Assembly: GCA_026002695.1 (NCBI GenBank)
Contig: BOCB01000040.1
Coordinates: 1-15,623, forward strand
Length of the DNA: 15,623 nt
Direction: 5' to 3'
Source of the DNA: Synergistales bacterium
Lineage (GTDB): Bacteria; Synergistota; Synergistia; Synergistales; Synergistaceae
Shown here: one piece after another, positions 1 to 9,931 of the stretch
Layout of the letters: every line of letters begins with the position of its first letter
Position numbering within the stretch: the first letter of the stretch is position 1
Translations under genes and position numbers: made by a program
Notes under the pieces: model-generated
Databases searched by the model: none
What the model was told of the DNA's origin: nothing
What the model saw: only the letters and a program-made list of their open reading frames with translations

Positions 1-1176
1 CGCCCGCTTCGACATGGCTATCGGCTCGCCGTTGCGCAGCAGGCTGACGAACTGTATGAGCATGACCTCGAAACTCTCGTTGTTCCCGCCGAGAGCCTCG
101 TTCGCCGCGCGGACGCGGGGAACGTAGCCGTGATGGTCAGCCCCCCAGACATATATCAGCCTCTCGAAGCCGCGCTCGTATTTGTTCAGCATATACGCTA
201 TATCCGAGGTGAAGTACGTCGGTACGCCGGTGTTCTTTATCAGCACGCGGTCCTTCTCGTCGCCGAAGTCCGTCGCTTTGAACCACACCGCGCCGTCCTT
301 GTCGTAGGCGCAGCCGCGCGCCCTAAGGCGCTCTATCGTCTTGGCCGCCGCGTCGCCCTCATAGAGGGACTTCTCCGAGAACCAGACGTTAAAGCGAACC
401 CCGAAGTCGTCCAAATCCTTCCGTATGACCTTCAAAACCTCGGCGCAGGTCTCGTCCCTGAAAAATCCGACCGTCTCGCCGAGAGGTTTCTCCGCGAGAG
501 AGGGGCCGTGCTCGCGCAGAATTGTTTTCGCTATATCCTCTATATAATCCCCCGGGTACCCGTCCTCCGGGAAGGGGGCTTCGTCCCCCCGCCCGAGCAG
601 GGCGAAATACCGCGACTGCGTCGATTTGCCGAGGTTATCCATCTGAACCCCGGCGTCGTTGATGTAATACTCCCGCTCGACATCCCAGCCGGAGAACTCC
701 AGTATCGACGACATGACGTCCCCTATCGCCGCGCCTCTGCCGTGGCCGAGGTGAATCGGCCCCGTAGGGTTGGCGCTCACGAACTCGACCTGCACCCTGC
801 GGCGGCCGCCCGAGTCGCTGCGCCCGTAGTCGTCCCCCTTGGCCAGCACCTCGGCGATCAGGGACGCTATCCAGTTATTAGTCATGGTGAAGTTGAGAAA
901 CCCCGGGGCGGCCGCCTCGACGGAGGCAATATCGGCGCTTTTCGCGGCCATATCCCGCAAATGAGCGGCCATCTCCCCGGCGAGCTCCATAGGTTTGGCG
1001 CGGCAGACCTTGGCGAGCTGCATCGCCGCGTTAGTCGCCCAGTCGCCCTGCCCTTCGCGCTTGGGGCGCTCTATCAACACGGTGAAGTTGCCGGGAAGCG
1101 AAGCCCCCCTTGAATCAGCCACGGCCGCCGCCGCAGATTTTATAAGAGCCGCGAGTTCTTCTCTTTTATCGCTCAT
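1..1176 (-). CDS. argS: arginyl-tRNA synthetase, partial (C-terminus beyond left edge)
   Basis: Cytoplasmic class I aminoacyl-tRNA synthetase that charges tRNA-Arg with arginine using ATP. I translated the minus strand directly. The product starts MSDKREELAALIKSAAAA and gives 392 residues before the window ends. The class I signature is seen as HLGH at residues 142-145, within PTGPIHLGHGRGAAIGD, a typical ArgS stretch. Further on are YYINDAG and, at the very edge, AMSKRA (387-392), which matches the KMSKS loop. The N-terminal ArgS additional domain (about 1-110) is present. The ATG at 1176 has AGGAG eight bases upstream. That site overlaps the TAG stop of the upstream secreted-protein gene (gap 11 bases), so argS is probably the third gene of a secA operon. 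The tRNA-binding C-terminal domain is not visible. Confidence 0.95.
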   Translation of the reverse strand, partial: MSDKREELAALIKSAAAAVADSRGASLPGNFTVLIERPKREGQGDWATNAAMQLAKVCRAKPMELAGEMAAHLRDMAAKSADIASVEAAAPGFLNFTMTNNWIASLIAEVLAKGDDYGRSDSGGRRRVQVEFVSANPTGPIHLGHGRGAAIGDVMSSILEFSGWDVEREYYINDAGVQMDNLGKSTQSRYFALLGRGDEAPFPEDGYPGDYIEDIAKTILREHGPSLAEKPLGETVGFFRDETCAEVLKVIRKDLDDFGVRFNVWFSEKSLYEGDAAAKTIERLRARGCAYDKDGAVWFKATDFGDEKDRVLIKNTGVPTYFTSDIAYMLNKYERGFERLIYVWGADHHGYVPRVRAANEALGGNNESFEVMLIQFVSLLRNGEPIAMSKRA

Positions 1177-1187
1177 AAAATACGCTC

Positions 1188-2939
1188 CTATCTCGCCCTG
1201 AGTGGGACGCCGGTATCCGCCCATTTGAGTTCCGTTTCCATCTGGGAGGTTATTCGGGACGCGGACGCCGCGTCTATTTTCAGCGTTCTCACCGTCCATT
1301 TGCACTCCGCCTCGATGCGGGCCCTTTTCTCCCAGTGGACTATCGACTTGTCTATTGTTGAATTGCCGTCGCCCGCCCGGGACTTTTCCGGCGGCGTTAC
1401 AGACCTGTAATAACCCTTAGGCGTGGATATGAAGATTACTTGGTTGAATATGAACGGGAAGCTGAACGAAAATTCGCCGCCCCTCGGAATATTGGCTAAA
1501 GCCGCCGGGATGAAGCCGGGCAGGCGAACGAGCATATCCTTGCCGCCTACGATGCCGAGCGGCGCGCGGACGTTCAGCGTAACGCGGTAGCCGTCATTCG
1601 ATTCCTTAACGGAGACGTCCTCGATCGCCATATTCGGAACGCCGAACACGAAGGCTTTCTGAATTTCGGCGGCGACGTCTTCGGAGGACGGGACGCGCCC
1701 CATTGAGAGTACGTCGATCCACCCTCCCGTCACGTTGATTTCGAGCGAGCCGGACGCCGCCCCGTCGGCTCCCAGTGAGAGCTGCCACGTTCCGGTGAGC
1801 GAGTTCAGCGCCGGGGGGCCGGACGGCATCACGGTTCTCTGAGTCGTATCGCCGTCGTATCGATAGACGGGTTTGCCGCTCAAATAAGCGGGAACCGGGC
1901 CAAAGCCGAAGGACGGCGTGAAGTAATATGTCTCCTTATTACCGGCGCTCACTGTCAGAAGCGGTTCCCGCCAGAGCTCCGCGCAGTCTGGACTCTCCTT
2001 GGTTATCTCCATCTTGGGGCTCCAGAATATCTGTACTTTGTAACCCAGAGCTTCGAACCATTTAGCCGCCGTAAACGCGGCATCCTTCGGCGACAGCGCG
2101 GCGTCCTCGCGCAGGAGCCTTTCTATCGCGTTGCCGTCCCTTTTCAGGTTGCGCGATGAAGAGGAGAGGCCGGAGGGCGGGTTCGGGGCGTGAAAAGCGC
2201 CCTCCGCCTCGGAGAGGCCGCGCAGCGAGTACGACGTCCCTTGCCGAAGGCTGAACGCCAATGTCGGGCGGCGCGCGTCTATGAACCCGGACTCCTTAAT
2301 CACTCCCTGGTTGGTCAGCGCCCAGGACGCCCGGTCAAGTCCGCCGGTCAGCGCGCGGGAGGGATTTCGCACTCCCACACCCTGCCAGTATATGTCCATG
2401 CCCTCGGGGAACTCGACGTCAACCCGCTGCTCCCACCTCGGCATATCACCGGCGAGCGTCAGGCAGTCGTCAACGTTGTACCTTCTTGGGATAACGGTCA
2501 CGGTCTCGAGCGCGATCACCTGCCCGGCCATTCCGGGCGGAACCGTGACCTCGATCTGTTTCAGCGGGGCAAACGTGTAGTCGAGCGGGGCAAGCGCCTT
2601 TCCGCTGTCGGAGTCGAGCCATGACGCCGTCAGAACCACCGCGCCCTCGCGCGCGGTGTACGGTATGGTAAGTTTCCCGCTCTTATCGGCGGGAATTATC
2701 AGCGTCCTGTGAGTTTTTTCCTCGCTCCCGTCGGGGAGCAGCTTGTAGAGGTAATGACTGAGCAAAACGATGCCCTCGGCGTCGGGGAACGCCGCTATCG
2801 ACGGCGACTCGTCCGCCACCCTCAGCAGGTCGCTCTTCGCGTTCCACGCCGCGGCGCCGGCCGCGGAGCTGAAAACCGATACGCACAGCAACGATATAAA
2901 CGAGCATATATATAGTGAAATTCCGCGCTTCCTCAACAA
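1188..2939 (-). CDS. secreted DUF3857/transglutaminase-like protein with degenerate active site
   Basis: 583-residue exported protein of unknown function. It has a signal peptide (basic MLRKR, hydrophobic core to about residue 24, likely cleavage near AAGAAA at 26-31). Residues 48-100 (FPDAEGIVLL, then LPDGSEEKTHRTL) resemble the N-terminal beta domain of DUF3857 proteins. Residues 270-350 line up with a transglutaminase-like fold: SPKDAAFTAAKWFEALGY matches the usual CKDKA..L...LR.AGI helix, and YYFTPSFGFGPVP matches the usual YYLDPT...G.LP. The later part (about 360-470) looks like the trailing DUF3858-type beta region. The catalytic Cys, His and Asp are all absent (see findings). The start is TTG at 2939, seven bases after GGGAGGT, which lies directly after the secA stop; a TTG one codon later is possible. 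Family assignment is by eye and moderately secure; the role (perhaps periplasmic binding or scaffold) is unknown. Confidence 0.75.
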   Translation of the reverse strand: MLRKRGISLYICSFISLLCVSVFSSAAGAAAWNAKSDLLRVADESPSIAAFPDAEGIVLLSHYLYKLLPDGSEEKTHRTLIIPADKSGKLTIPYTAREGAVVLTASWLDSDSGKALAPLDYTFAPLKQIEVTVPPGMAGQVIALETVTVIPRRYNVDDCLTLAGDMPRWEQRVDVEFPEGMDIYWQGVGVRNPSRALTGGLDRASWALTNQGVIKESGFIDARRPTLAFSLRQGTSYSLRGLSEAEGAFHAPNPPSGLSSSSRNLKRDGNAIERLLREDAALSPKDAAFTAAKWFEALGYKVQIFWSPKMEITKESPDCAELWREPLLTVSAGNKETYYFTPSFGFGPVPAYLSGKPVYRYDGDTTQRTVMPSGPPALNSLTGTWQLSLGADGAASGSLEINVTGGWIDVLSMGRVPSSEDVAAEIQKAFVFGVPNMAIEDVSVKESNDGYRVTLNVRAPLGIVGGKDMLVRLPGFIPAALANIPRGGEFSFSFPFIFNQVIFISTPKGYYRSVTPPEKSRAGDGNSTIDKSIVHWEKRARIEAECKWTVRTLKIDAASASRITSQMETELKWADTGVPLRAR

Positions 2940-2956
2940 CAGTCCTACCTCCCGGA

Positions 2957-5683
<2,727 letters not shown>

Positions 5684-5717
5684 TATATACGCCTCCATAA
5701 TACAACTGACGCATAGT

Positions 5718-5723
5718 ATTCTA
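5718..5723 (-). promoter_or_regulatory. possible extended -10 promoter for secA operon
   Basis: On the minus strand the motif TGTTAGAAT (TG, one base, then TAGAAT) reads as an extended -10 element 34 bases before the secA start codon at 5683. No good -35 hexamer lies 16-18 bases upstream, so the call rests on the extended -10 alone. It sits immediately beside the dinB relic. Confidence 0.3.
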
Positions 5724-5724
5724 A

Positions 5725-5799
5725 CACAATATGGACGCTTTTTACGCTTCCGTTGAACAGCGGGATCGCCCGGAACGCGGTCGGGGTTTTATCGTTACC
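5725..5799 (+). pseudogene. dinB: dinB (DNA polymerase IV) 5' fragment
   Basis: A short plus-strand stretch encodes H-N-MDAFYASVEQRDRPE (5725-5775), followed by RGRGFIVT (5776-5799) and a stop at 5812-5814. This matches the first catalytic block of Y-family polymerase DinB, whose family pattern is roughly H-D-MDAFYASVEQRD-PELRGKPVIVG and which includes the first metal-binding Asp. Relative to that pattern, codons are missing after the His and after the Glu. A TAA codon lies directly before the His, no ribosome-binding site is seen, and nothing of the remaining roughly 330 residues follows. I read it as the decayed 5' end of a deleted dinB. Family recognition is strong despite the short length; the history is inferred. 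Confidence 0.7.
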
Positions 5800-5845
5800 C
5801 TATTAGGCTCCTGACAATAAATCGGCGTTTACATAACAGCGCGTG

Positions 5846-5874
5846 TTGCGCGCCGCTTTTGTTCGTGAGATAAT
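5846..5874 (+). promoter_or_regulatory. possible promoter for the CoA ligase / ACT pair
   Basis: TTGCGC (5846-5851), a 17-base spacer and GATAAT (5869-5874) form a plausible sigma-70 promoter pointing at the CoA ligase gene starting at 5935. The -35 is imperfect and overlaps a small GCGCG/CGCGC hairpin. An overlapping TAATAT could be the -10 instead. Confidence 0.4.
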
Positions 5875-5891
5875 ATTTTTCGCGCTAAAAG

Positions 5892-5905
5892 GGGGCGGCC
5901 GCCCC
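5892..5905. repeat. 14-bp perfect GC palindrome in leader of CoA ligase gene
   Basis: GGGGCGGCCGCCCC is its own reverse complement and contains a NotI site. It lies between the putative promoter and the ribosome-binding region of the CoA ligase gene, 30 bases before its start. As RNA it could fold only with a very small loop. No T-run follows on the plus strand, and only a short CTTTT on the minus strand, so I do not call it a terminator. Confidence 0.5.
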
Positions 5906-5934
5906 TTCATAATCGACAAAAGGGTGTGTGAAGG

Positions 5935-7230
5935 TTGAACTACTATCAGGAAGAGGTCGAGTGCGCGCCGCGCGGCGCGATCAGGGGCATACAGTCGGAG
6001 AGGCTCTCCGCCGTAATAAGGCGCGTATACGACAGCGTCGCGCCTTACAGGAAAAAGATGGACGAGAAGGGCGTAAAGCCGGAGGACATAAAATCGGCCG
6101 ACGACTTGCACAAACTTCCGTTCACCACGAAGGATGACTTGAAGGACGCCTACCCCTACGGATTTTTGGCCGTGCCCCTGAAGGACGCCGTTCGCATCCA
6201 ATCGACGAGCGGCACCACCGGCAAGCGCGTCGTCGCGTTTTTCACGCGGCACGATTTGGACATATGGGAGGACTGCTGCGCGCGCGCCGTCGTGGCGGCG
6301 GGCGGCACTGACGAGGACGTAGTGCAGGTCTCTTACGGCTACGGGCTGTTCACGGGAGGCCCGGGACTCAACGGCGGCTCGCACAGGGTCGGCTCGCTCA
6401 CGCTGCCCATGTCCTCCGGCAACACGGAACGTCAGCTCCAGTTCATGTGCGACCTCAGCGCGACGATACTCTGCTGCACGCCCTCCTACGCGGCGTTCCT
6501 CGCTGAGACGATAGTCGCTCAGGGTTTGCGCGATCAGATAAAGCTCAAGGCCGGAATCTTCGGGGCCGAGGCGTGGAGCGAGGAGATGCGCCGCGATATA
6601 GAGAAGACGATCGGTATAAAGGCTTACGACATATACGGCCTTACCGAAATATCGGGCCCCGGCGTCTCGTTCGAGTGCTCGGAACAGACGGGGATGCACA
6701 TAAACGAGGACCATTTCATCGCCGAGATAATCGACCCGGCCACCGGCGAGGTGCTGCCATACGGCTCGAAGGGCGAGATAGTCTTTACGTGCATAACGAA
6801 GGACGCCTTCCCGCTCATTCGGTACAGGACGAGGGACATATGCGTATTGAGCGCCGAGCCCTGCTCGTGCGGCAGGACGCTGGCCAAGATGTCGCGCCTC
6901 ATGGGCAGGAGCGACGACATGCTCATAATCAGGGGCGTGAACGTCTTCCCGTCGCAGATAGAGGCCGCGCTGATGAGCCGCGGCCTGTCGTCGAACTATC
7001 AGATAATAGTCGACAGGGTGAACCACACAGATACGTTCGAGGTACAGGTGGAGATGACGCCGGAGATGTTCTCCGACACCGTAAGCGGCGTGTCCGCGCA
7101 CGAGGACGAGCTGACCGCGGCTATGCGCTCGATGCTCGGCATCTCGCCGAAGGTGAGGCTCGTCTCGCCGAAATCCATCACAAGGAGCGAGGGCAAAGCC
7201 GTTCGCGTGATAGACAAGCGCAAAATTTGA
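5935..7230 (+). CDS. paaK: phenylacetate/aryl-acetate--CoA ligase (PaaK family)
   Basis: Adenylate-forming enzyme of the ANL superfamily that makes an acyl-AMP and then the CoA thioester of an aromatic acid; the family includes phenylacetate-CoA and indoleacetate-CoA ligases. The 431 residues run the full family length. Visible: P-loop STSGTTG at 90-96, family block YGLFTGG at 136-142, CCTPSYA at 180-186, GAEAWSEEMR at 210-219, the YGLTE motif at 234-238, RYRTRD at 296-301, CSCGR at 310-314, and the hinge/C-terminal GRSDDMLIIRGVNVFPSQIE from 324. The start is TTG at 5935; an in-frame TGA at 5929 rules out anything further upstream, and the N-terminal residues NYYQEEVE fit the family. The ribosome-binding site is weak (AAGGG about ten bases away, GAAGG adjacent). 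The next gene is an ACT-domain protein 15 bases on. The exact aryl acid is not decided by sequence. Confidence 0.93.
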   Translation: MNYYQEEVECAPRGAIRGIQSERLSAVIRRVYDSVAPYRKKMDEKGVKPEDIKSADDLHKLPFTTKDDLKDAYPYGFLAVPLKDAVRIQSTSGTTGKRVVAFFTRHDLDIWEDCCARAVVAAGGTDEDVVQVSYGYGLFTGGPGLNGGSHRVGSLTLPMSSGNTERQLQFMCDLSATILCCTPSYAAFLAETIVAQGLRDQIKLKAGIFGAEAWSEEMRRDIEKTIGIKAYDIYGLTEISGPGVSFECSEQTGMHINEDHFIAEIIDPATGEVLPYGSKGEIVFTCITKDAFPLIRYRTRDICVLSAEPCSCGRTLAKMSRLMGRSDDMLIIRGVNVFPSQIEAALMSRGLSSNYQIIVDRVNHTDTFEVQVEMTPEMFSDTVSGVSAHEDELTAAMRSMLGISPKVRLVSPKSITRSEGKAVRVIDKRKI

Positions 7231-7245
7231 CGGGAGGCGCGATAA

Positions 7246-7677
7246 ATGAGCATTGAACAGATTTCCGTTTTTTTGGAGAACAGGAGCGGCCGTCTCGCTG
7301 AGGCGGCGAAAATAATGGGCGAGAGCGGCGTCGATCTGCGGGCGATGTCCATTGCCGACACGACCGACTTCGGTATACTGCGCGTCATAGTGAGCGACAC
7401 GAAGAAGGCGCTTGAGGCTCTGATGAACGCGGGGTACGCCGTTTCGGTAACGCCGGTGATCGCGGCGCTGATAGACAATAAGCCGGGCGGGCTCGCCAAC
7501 TCGCTCGCCGCGCTCGCGGAGGCCGGCATAAGCGTCGAGTACGCCTACGCGTTTATCACGTGCAGGACCTCGGACGCCTGCGTGATACTGCGCGTGACGG
7601 ACAACGGGCGGGCGGCCGCCGTACTCGGCGCCGCCGGAACAAAGATCGTGAGCGCCGACGAGATATTTGAGCTGTAG
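7246..7677 (+). CDS. tandem ACT-domain protein
   Basis: 143-residue cytoplasmic protein made of two ACT domains. The first is at about 1-70 (ISVFLENRSGRLAEAAKIMG, then DFGILRVIVSD) and the second at about 71-143 (ALIDNKPGGLANSLAALAEAG, then ACVILRVTDN). ACT domains bind amino acids at domain interfaces; stand-alone double-ACT proteins are often found beside PaaK-type CoA ligases and indolepyruvate oxidoreductase genes. There is no catalytic domain, so a ligand-sensing or regulatory role is likely, probably for an aromatic amino acid, but this is inferred from context. ATG 7246 follows GGGAGG by eight bases. It lies 15 bases after the ligase stop, so the two are almost surely co-transcribed. 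Confidence 0.9.
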   Translation: MSIEQISVFLENRSGRLAEAAKIMGESGVDLRAMSIADTTDFGILRVIVSDTKKALEALMNAGYAVSVTPVIAALIDNKPGGLANSLAALAEAGISVEYAYAFITCRTSDACVILRVTDNGRAAAVLGAAGTKIVSADEIFEL

Positions 7678-7740
7678 GTTAAATTATTACTCTAAAAAAC
7701 CTGACCGGCTCCGCGTCCCAAAACGGCTAAATTCCATAGG

Positions 7741-7781
7741 CAATGAAGCTCTCGCTCGCGGCACGTCGGAGAGCTTCATTG
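7741..7781. terminator. 13-bp inverted repeat between convergent units (likely bidirectional terminator)
   Basis: CAATGAAGCTCTC (7741-7753) and GAGAGCTTCATTG (7769-7781) are perfect reverse complements separated by 15 bases. The hairpin lies 63 bases after the ACT gene and 49 bases after trpA, which converge on it. On the plus strand TGTTTGTGT follows, a modest U-tract; on the minus strand there is no clear U-tract. Termination is the simplest reading, with weaker support for the trp side. Confidence 0.65.
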
Positions 7782-7830
7782 TGTTTGTGTCCTCTTATCC
7801 GGGAGCGGGCGGCCAAGGGCGGCGCGCTCC

Positions 7831-8643
7831 TCACCGGTAATTAGTTGCGGCCTTCATCGTGCCTACAAACTCGCGCAGCAGCGCGCGCGTTTTTTTCGCG
7901 TCGCCCAAGTTGGCCGCGATTATCGCGACCGTCGCGGAACCGGCTATGGCTCCGTCCGCCCCGGCGTTGAGGCACGCCTTTACGTGCTCGGGGCGCGAGA
8001 TGCCGAAGCCGACTACGACCGGCGGAGAGCCCGCGTCCTTAAGGAAAGCTATCTTCGAGGCAAGCGGGGCGTTCATCTCCCGATCCGCGCCCGTAACTCC
8101 CTCCCGCCCCAGGAAATAGACGTAACCCTTCGACAATCCGGCTATCTCGCGCAGTTTCGCCTCATCCGCGTTCGGCGGGACTATGAACACGGGGGCGATT
8201 CCCGCCCTCTCCGCCTCACCGGCAAAGGACTTCGCCGATACAACCGGGACGTCGGCCGCGAGCACGGAATCCGCCCCGCACTCGGCGGCTCGCGCGTAGA
8301 AATTCTCCATCCCTCTGCCGAGCGCTAAATTCGCGTAAACGAGAAGCCCGAACGGAACGCCCGGGTAATTTTTCCGCACCCTCGCCATAAGCTCAAAACA
8401 CGCTCCGGTGGTCGCGCCGCTTTTGAGCGCTCTGTTCGCGGCGGCCTGAATGACGGGGCCGTCCGCCACGGGGTCGGAAAACGGCAGCCCGAGCTCCAGC
8501 GCGTCGGCTCCGCTGTCAAGAAGGGTTTCGATTATCGCCTCGCTCTCCGTCATGTTGGGGTCGCCGAGCGTGACGAACGGGATAAAAGCGCCCTCGCGGT
8601 GTTCTCGGAGCAACGCGAACATCCTCTCGTATCTCAGGCTCAT
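7831..8643 (-). CDS. trpA: tryptophan synthase alpha subunit
   Basis: Cleaves indole-3-glycerol phosphate to indole and glyceraldehyde 3-phosphate within the alpha2-beta2 tryptophan synthase complex, the last step of tryptophan synthesis. The 270 residues match the family length. The active-site block ELGLPFSDPVADGPVIQ gives catalytic Glu50 and Asp61, equivalent to the known pair Glu49/Asp60. The phosphate-binding end of the TIM barrel is seen as VVVGFGIS and DGAIAGSA. The start is ATG 8643, whose ATGA overlaps the trpB stop, the usual translational coupling of beta and alpha subunits. The reading frame stays open upstream to 9303, but that part is antisense-like shadow over trpB and is not part of trpA. 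It is the last gene of the operon. Confidence 0.97.
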   Translation of the reverse strand: MSLRYERMFALLREHREGAFIPFVTLGDPNMTESEAIIETLLDSGADALELGLPFSDPVADGPVIQAAANRALKSGATTGACFELMARVRKNYPGVPFGLLVYANLALGRGMENFYARAAECGADSVLAADVPVVSAKSFAGEAERAGIAPVFIVPPNADEAKLREIAGLSKGYVYFLGREGVTGADREMNAPLASKIAFLKDAGSPPVVVGFGISRPEHVKACLNAGADGAIAGSATVAIIAANLGDAKKTRALLREFVGTMKAATNYR

Positions 8644-9827
8644 CTTGACTCCCCCCCTTGCGCGCTGCGCATAACCTGCTCCATATCCTTGTCGCCGCGC
8701 CCCGACAAGTTGACTATATACACCTGTTCCTCCTTGGCCGCGCGCGCGCGTTTCATGGCCTCCGCCAGGGCGTGGGACGACTCGAGGGCCGGGATTATCC
8801 CCTCCTCGCGCGAGAGAAGGGCGAACGCGCCGAGCGCCTCCTTGTCCGTCGCGCCCACGTACTTCGCGCGTCCGATCGAGTGCAGGTACGAGTGCTGCGC
8901 CCCGACGCCGGGATAGTCGAGCCCCGCCGAGATCGAATGCGATTCCCTTATCTGTCCGTCCTCGTCCTGTAAAACATAGCTGTAACTGCCGTGCAAAATT
9001 CCCGGACGCCCCTTCTCGATCGTCGCGCCGTGCTTTTCGGTGTGCAGGCCATGCCCCGCCGGTTCGACGCCGACGAGCTCCACCGAGGGCTCGTCTATGA
9101 AGTCCGCGAATATCCCGATGGCGTTCGAGCCGCCGCCCACACAGGCGAACACCGCGTCCGGAAGCCGCCCCTCGGCCTCGGCGATCTGCCTCTTCGCCTC
9201 GCGGCCTATGACCCGCTGGAACTCCCTGACTATCGTCGGGAAGGGGTGCGCCCCGGCGGCCGTTCCGAGCAAATAGTGCGTGCGCTCGTAACTCCCCGCC
9301 CAATCCCGCAGAGCCTCGTTGATCGCGTCCTTCAATCCCCGGCTCCCCGTCTCGACCGGCACGACCTCCGCCCCCATCAGCCTCATGCGAAAGACGTTCG
9401 GAGCCTGGCGCTCCATGTCCTTCGACCCCATATAAACCCGCGTCTCCATCTTGAACAGCGCCCCGGCTATGGCCGTCGCCACCCCGTGCTGACCGGCGCC
9501 CGTCTCCGCGATAAGCCGCGTCTTACCCATACGCCTCGCGAGCAGCGCCTGCCCGAGCACCTGATTGGTCTTGTGCGCCCCGCCGTGAAGCAAATCCTCG
9601 CGCTTCAGATAAATCCGCGCCTTCGTGCCGGAGGTTATGTTCCTGCACCGGTAAAGCGGCGTCTCCCGCCCCGCGTACTCCCTCAGCAGCCCGTCAAGCT
9701 CGGCGCCGAACGCCGGATCCGCCTGAGCCTCCTCGAACGCCCTCTCCAACTCCAGCAGCGTCGGCGCTAAAATCTCAGGCACAAACATCCCGCCGAACTC
9801 CCCGAACGCCCCTTTTGTTATTTCCAT
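8640..9827 (-). CDS. trpB: tryptophan synthase beta subunit
   Basis: PLP-dependent subunit that joins indole, channelled from TrpA, to serine to make tryptophan. The 395 residues are the usual length of the TrpB1 form. Visible: GGAHKTN at 82-88 with the PLP-binding Lys86, the catalytic-Glu block ETGAGQHG at 108-115, and the PLP phosphate loop GGGSN at 231-235. The N-terminus (GAFGEFGGMFVPEIL) is classical. ATG 9827 is preceded by AGGTGAT at suitable spacing. It overlaps trpA by four bases, and it is separated from trpCF by 104 bases holding a double-hairpin element, which is unusual inside an otherwise tight operon. Confidence 0.98.
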   Translation of the reverse strand: MEITKGAFGEFGGMFVPEILAPTLLELERAFEEAQADPAFGAELDGLLREYAGRETPLYRCRNITSGTKARIYLKREDLLHGGAHKTNQVLGQALLARRMGKTRLIAETGAGQHGVATAIAGALFKMETRVYMGSKDMERQAPNVFRMRLMGAEVVPVETGSRGLKDAINEALRDWAGSYERTHYLLGTAAGAHPFPTIVREFQRVIGREAKRQIAEAEGRLPDAVFACVGGGSNAIGIFADFIDEPSVELVGVEPAGHGLHTEKHGATIEKGRPGILHGSYSYVLQDEDGQIRESHSISAGLDYPGVGAQHSYLHSIGRAKYVGATDKEALGAFALLSREEGIIPALESSHALAEAMKRARAAKEEQVYIVNLSGRGDKDMEQVMRSAQGGESR

Positions 9828-9865
9828 TACATATCACCTGCCGTAAAAATATCAAAATATTGGAA

Positions 9866-9922
9866 ACCAAACCGTGGGGCTGCTTGCCCCACACCCCCGC
9901 AAGGGTTGTCACCCTTGACCCT
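9866..9922. repeat. REP-like double-hairpin element between trpCF and trpB
   Basis: Two adjacent perfect hairpins: GTGGGGC/GCCCCAC (9874-9880 and 9886-9892, five-base loop) and AAGGGT/ACCCTT (9901-9906 and 9911-9916, four-base loop), joined by ACCCCCGC. The layout resembles dispersed intergenic palindromic repeats. No T-run follows either stem on the minus strand, so it does not look like a terminator. It could stabilise or process the trp mRNA between trpCF and trpB. Copy number elsewhere cannot be seen from this window. Confidence 0.6.
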
Positions 9923-9931
9923 TATCTAAAA

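Noticed and set aside
130..1113. Long plus-strand open frame
   Set aside because: It is antisense to argS, whose motifs are clear; open antisense frames are common in GC-rich coding DNA.
5803..7101. 432-codon minus-strand open frame
   Set aside because: Antisense to the CoA ligase gene, which has full-family motifs on the plus strand.
8644..9303. Upstream extension of the trpA frame
   Set aside because: It overlaps trpB in another frame and is Arg/Gly-rich without family similarity; the real trpA start is the ATGA overlap at 8643.
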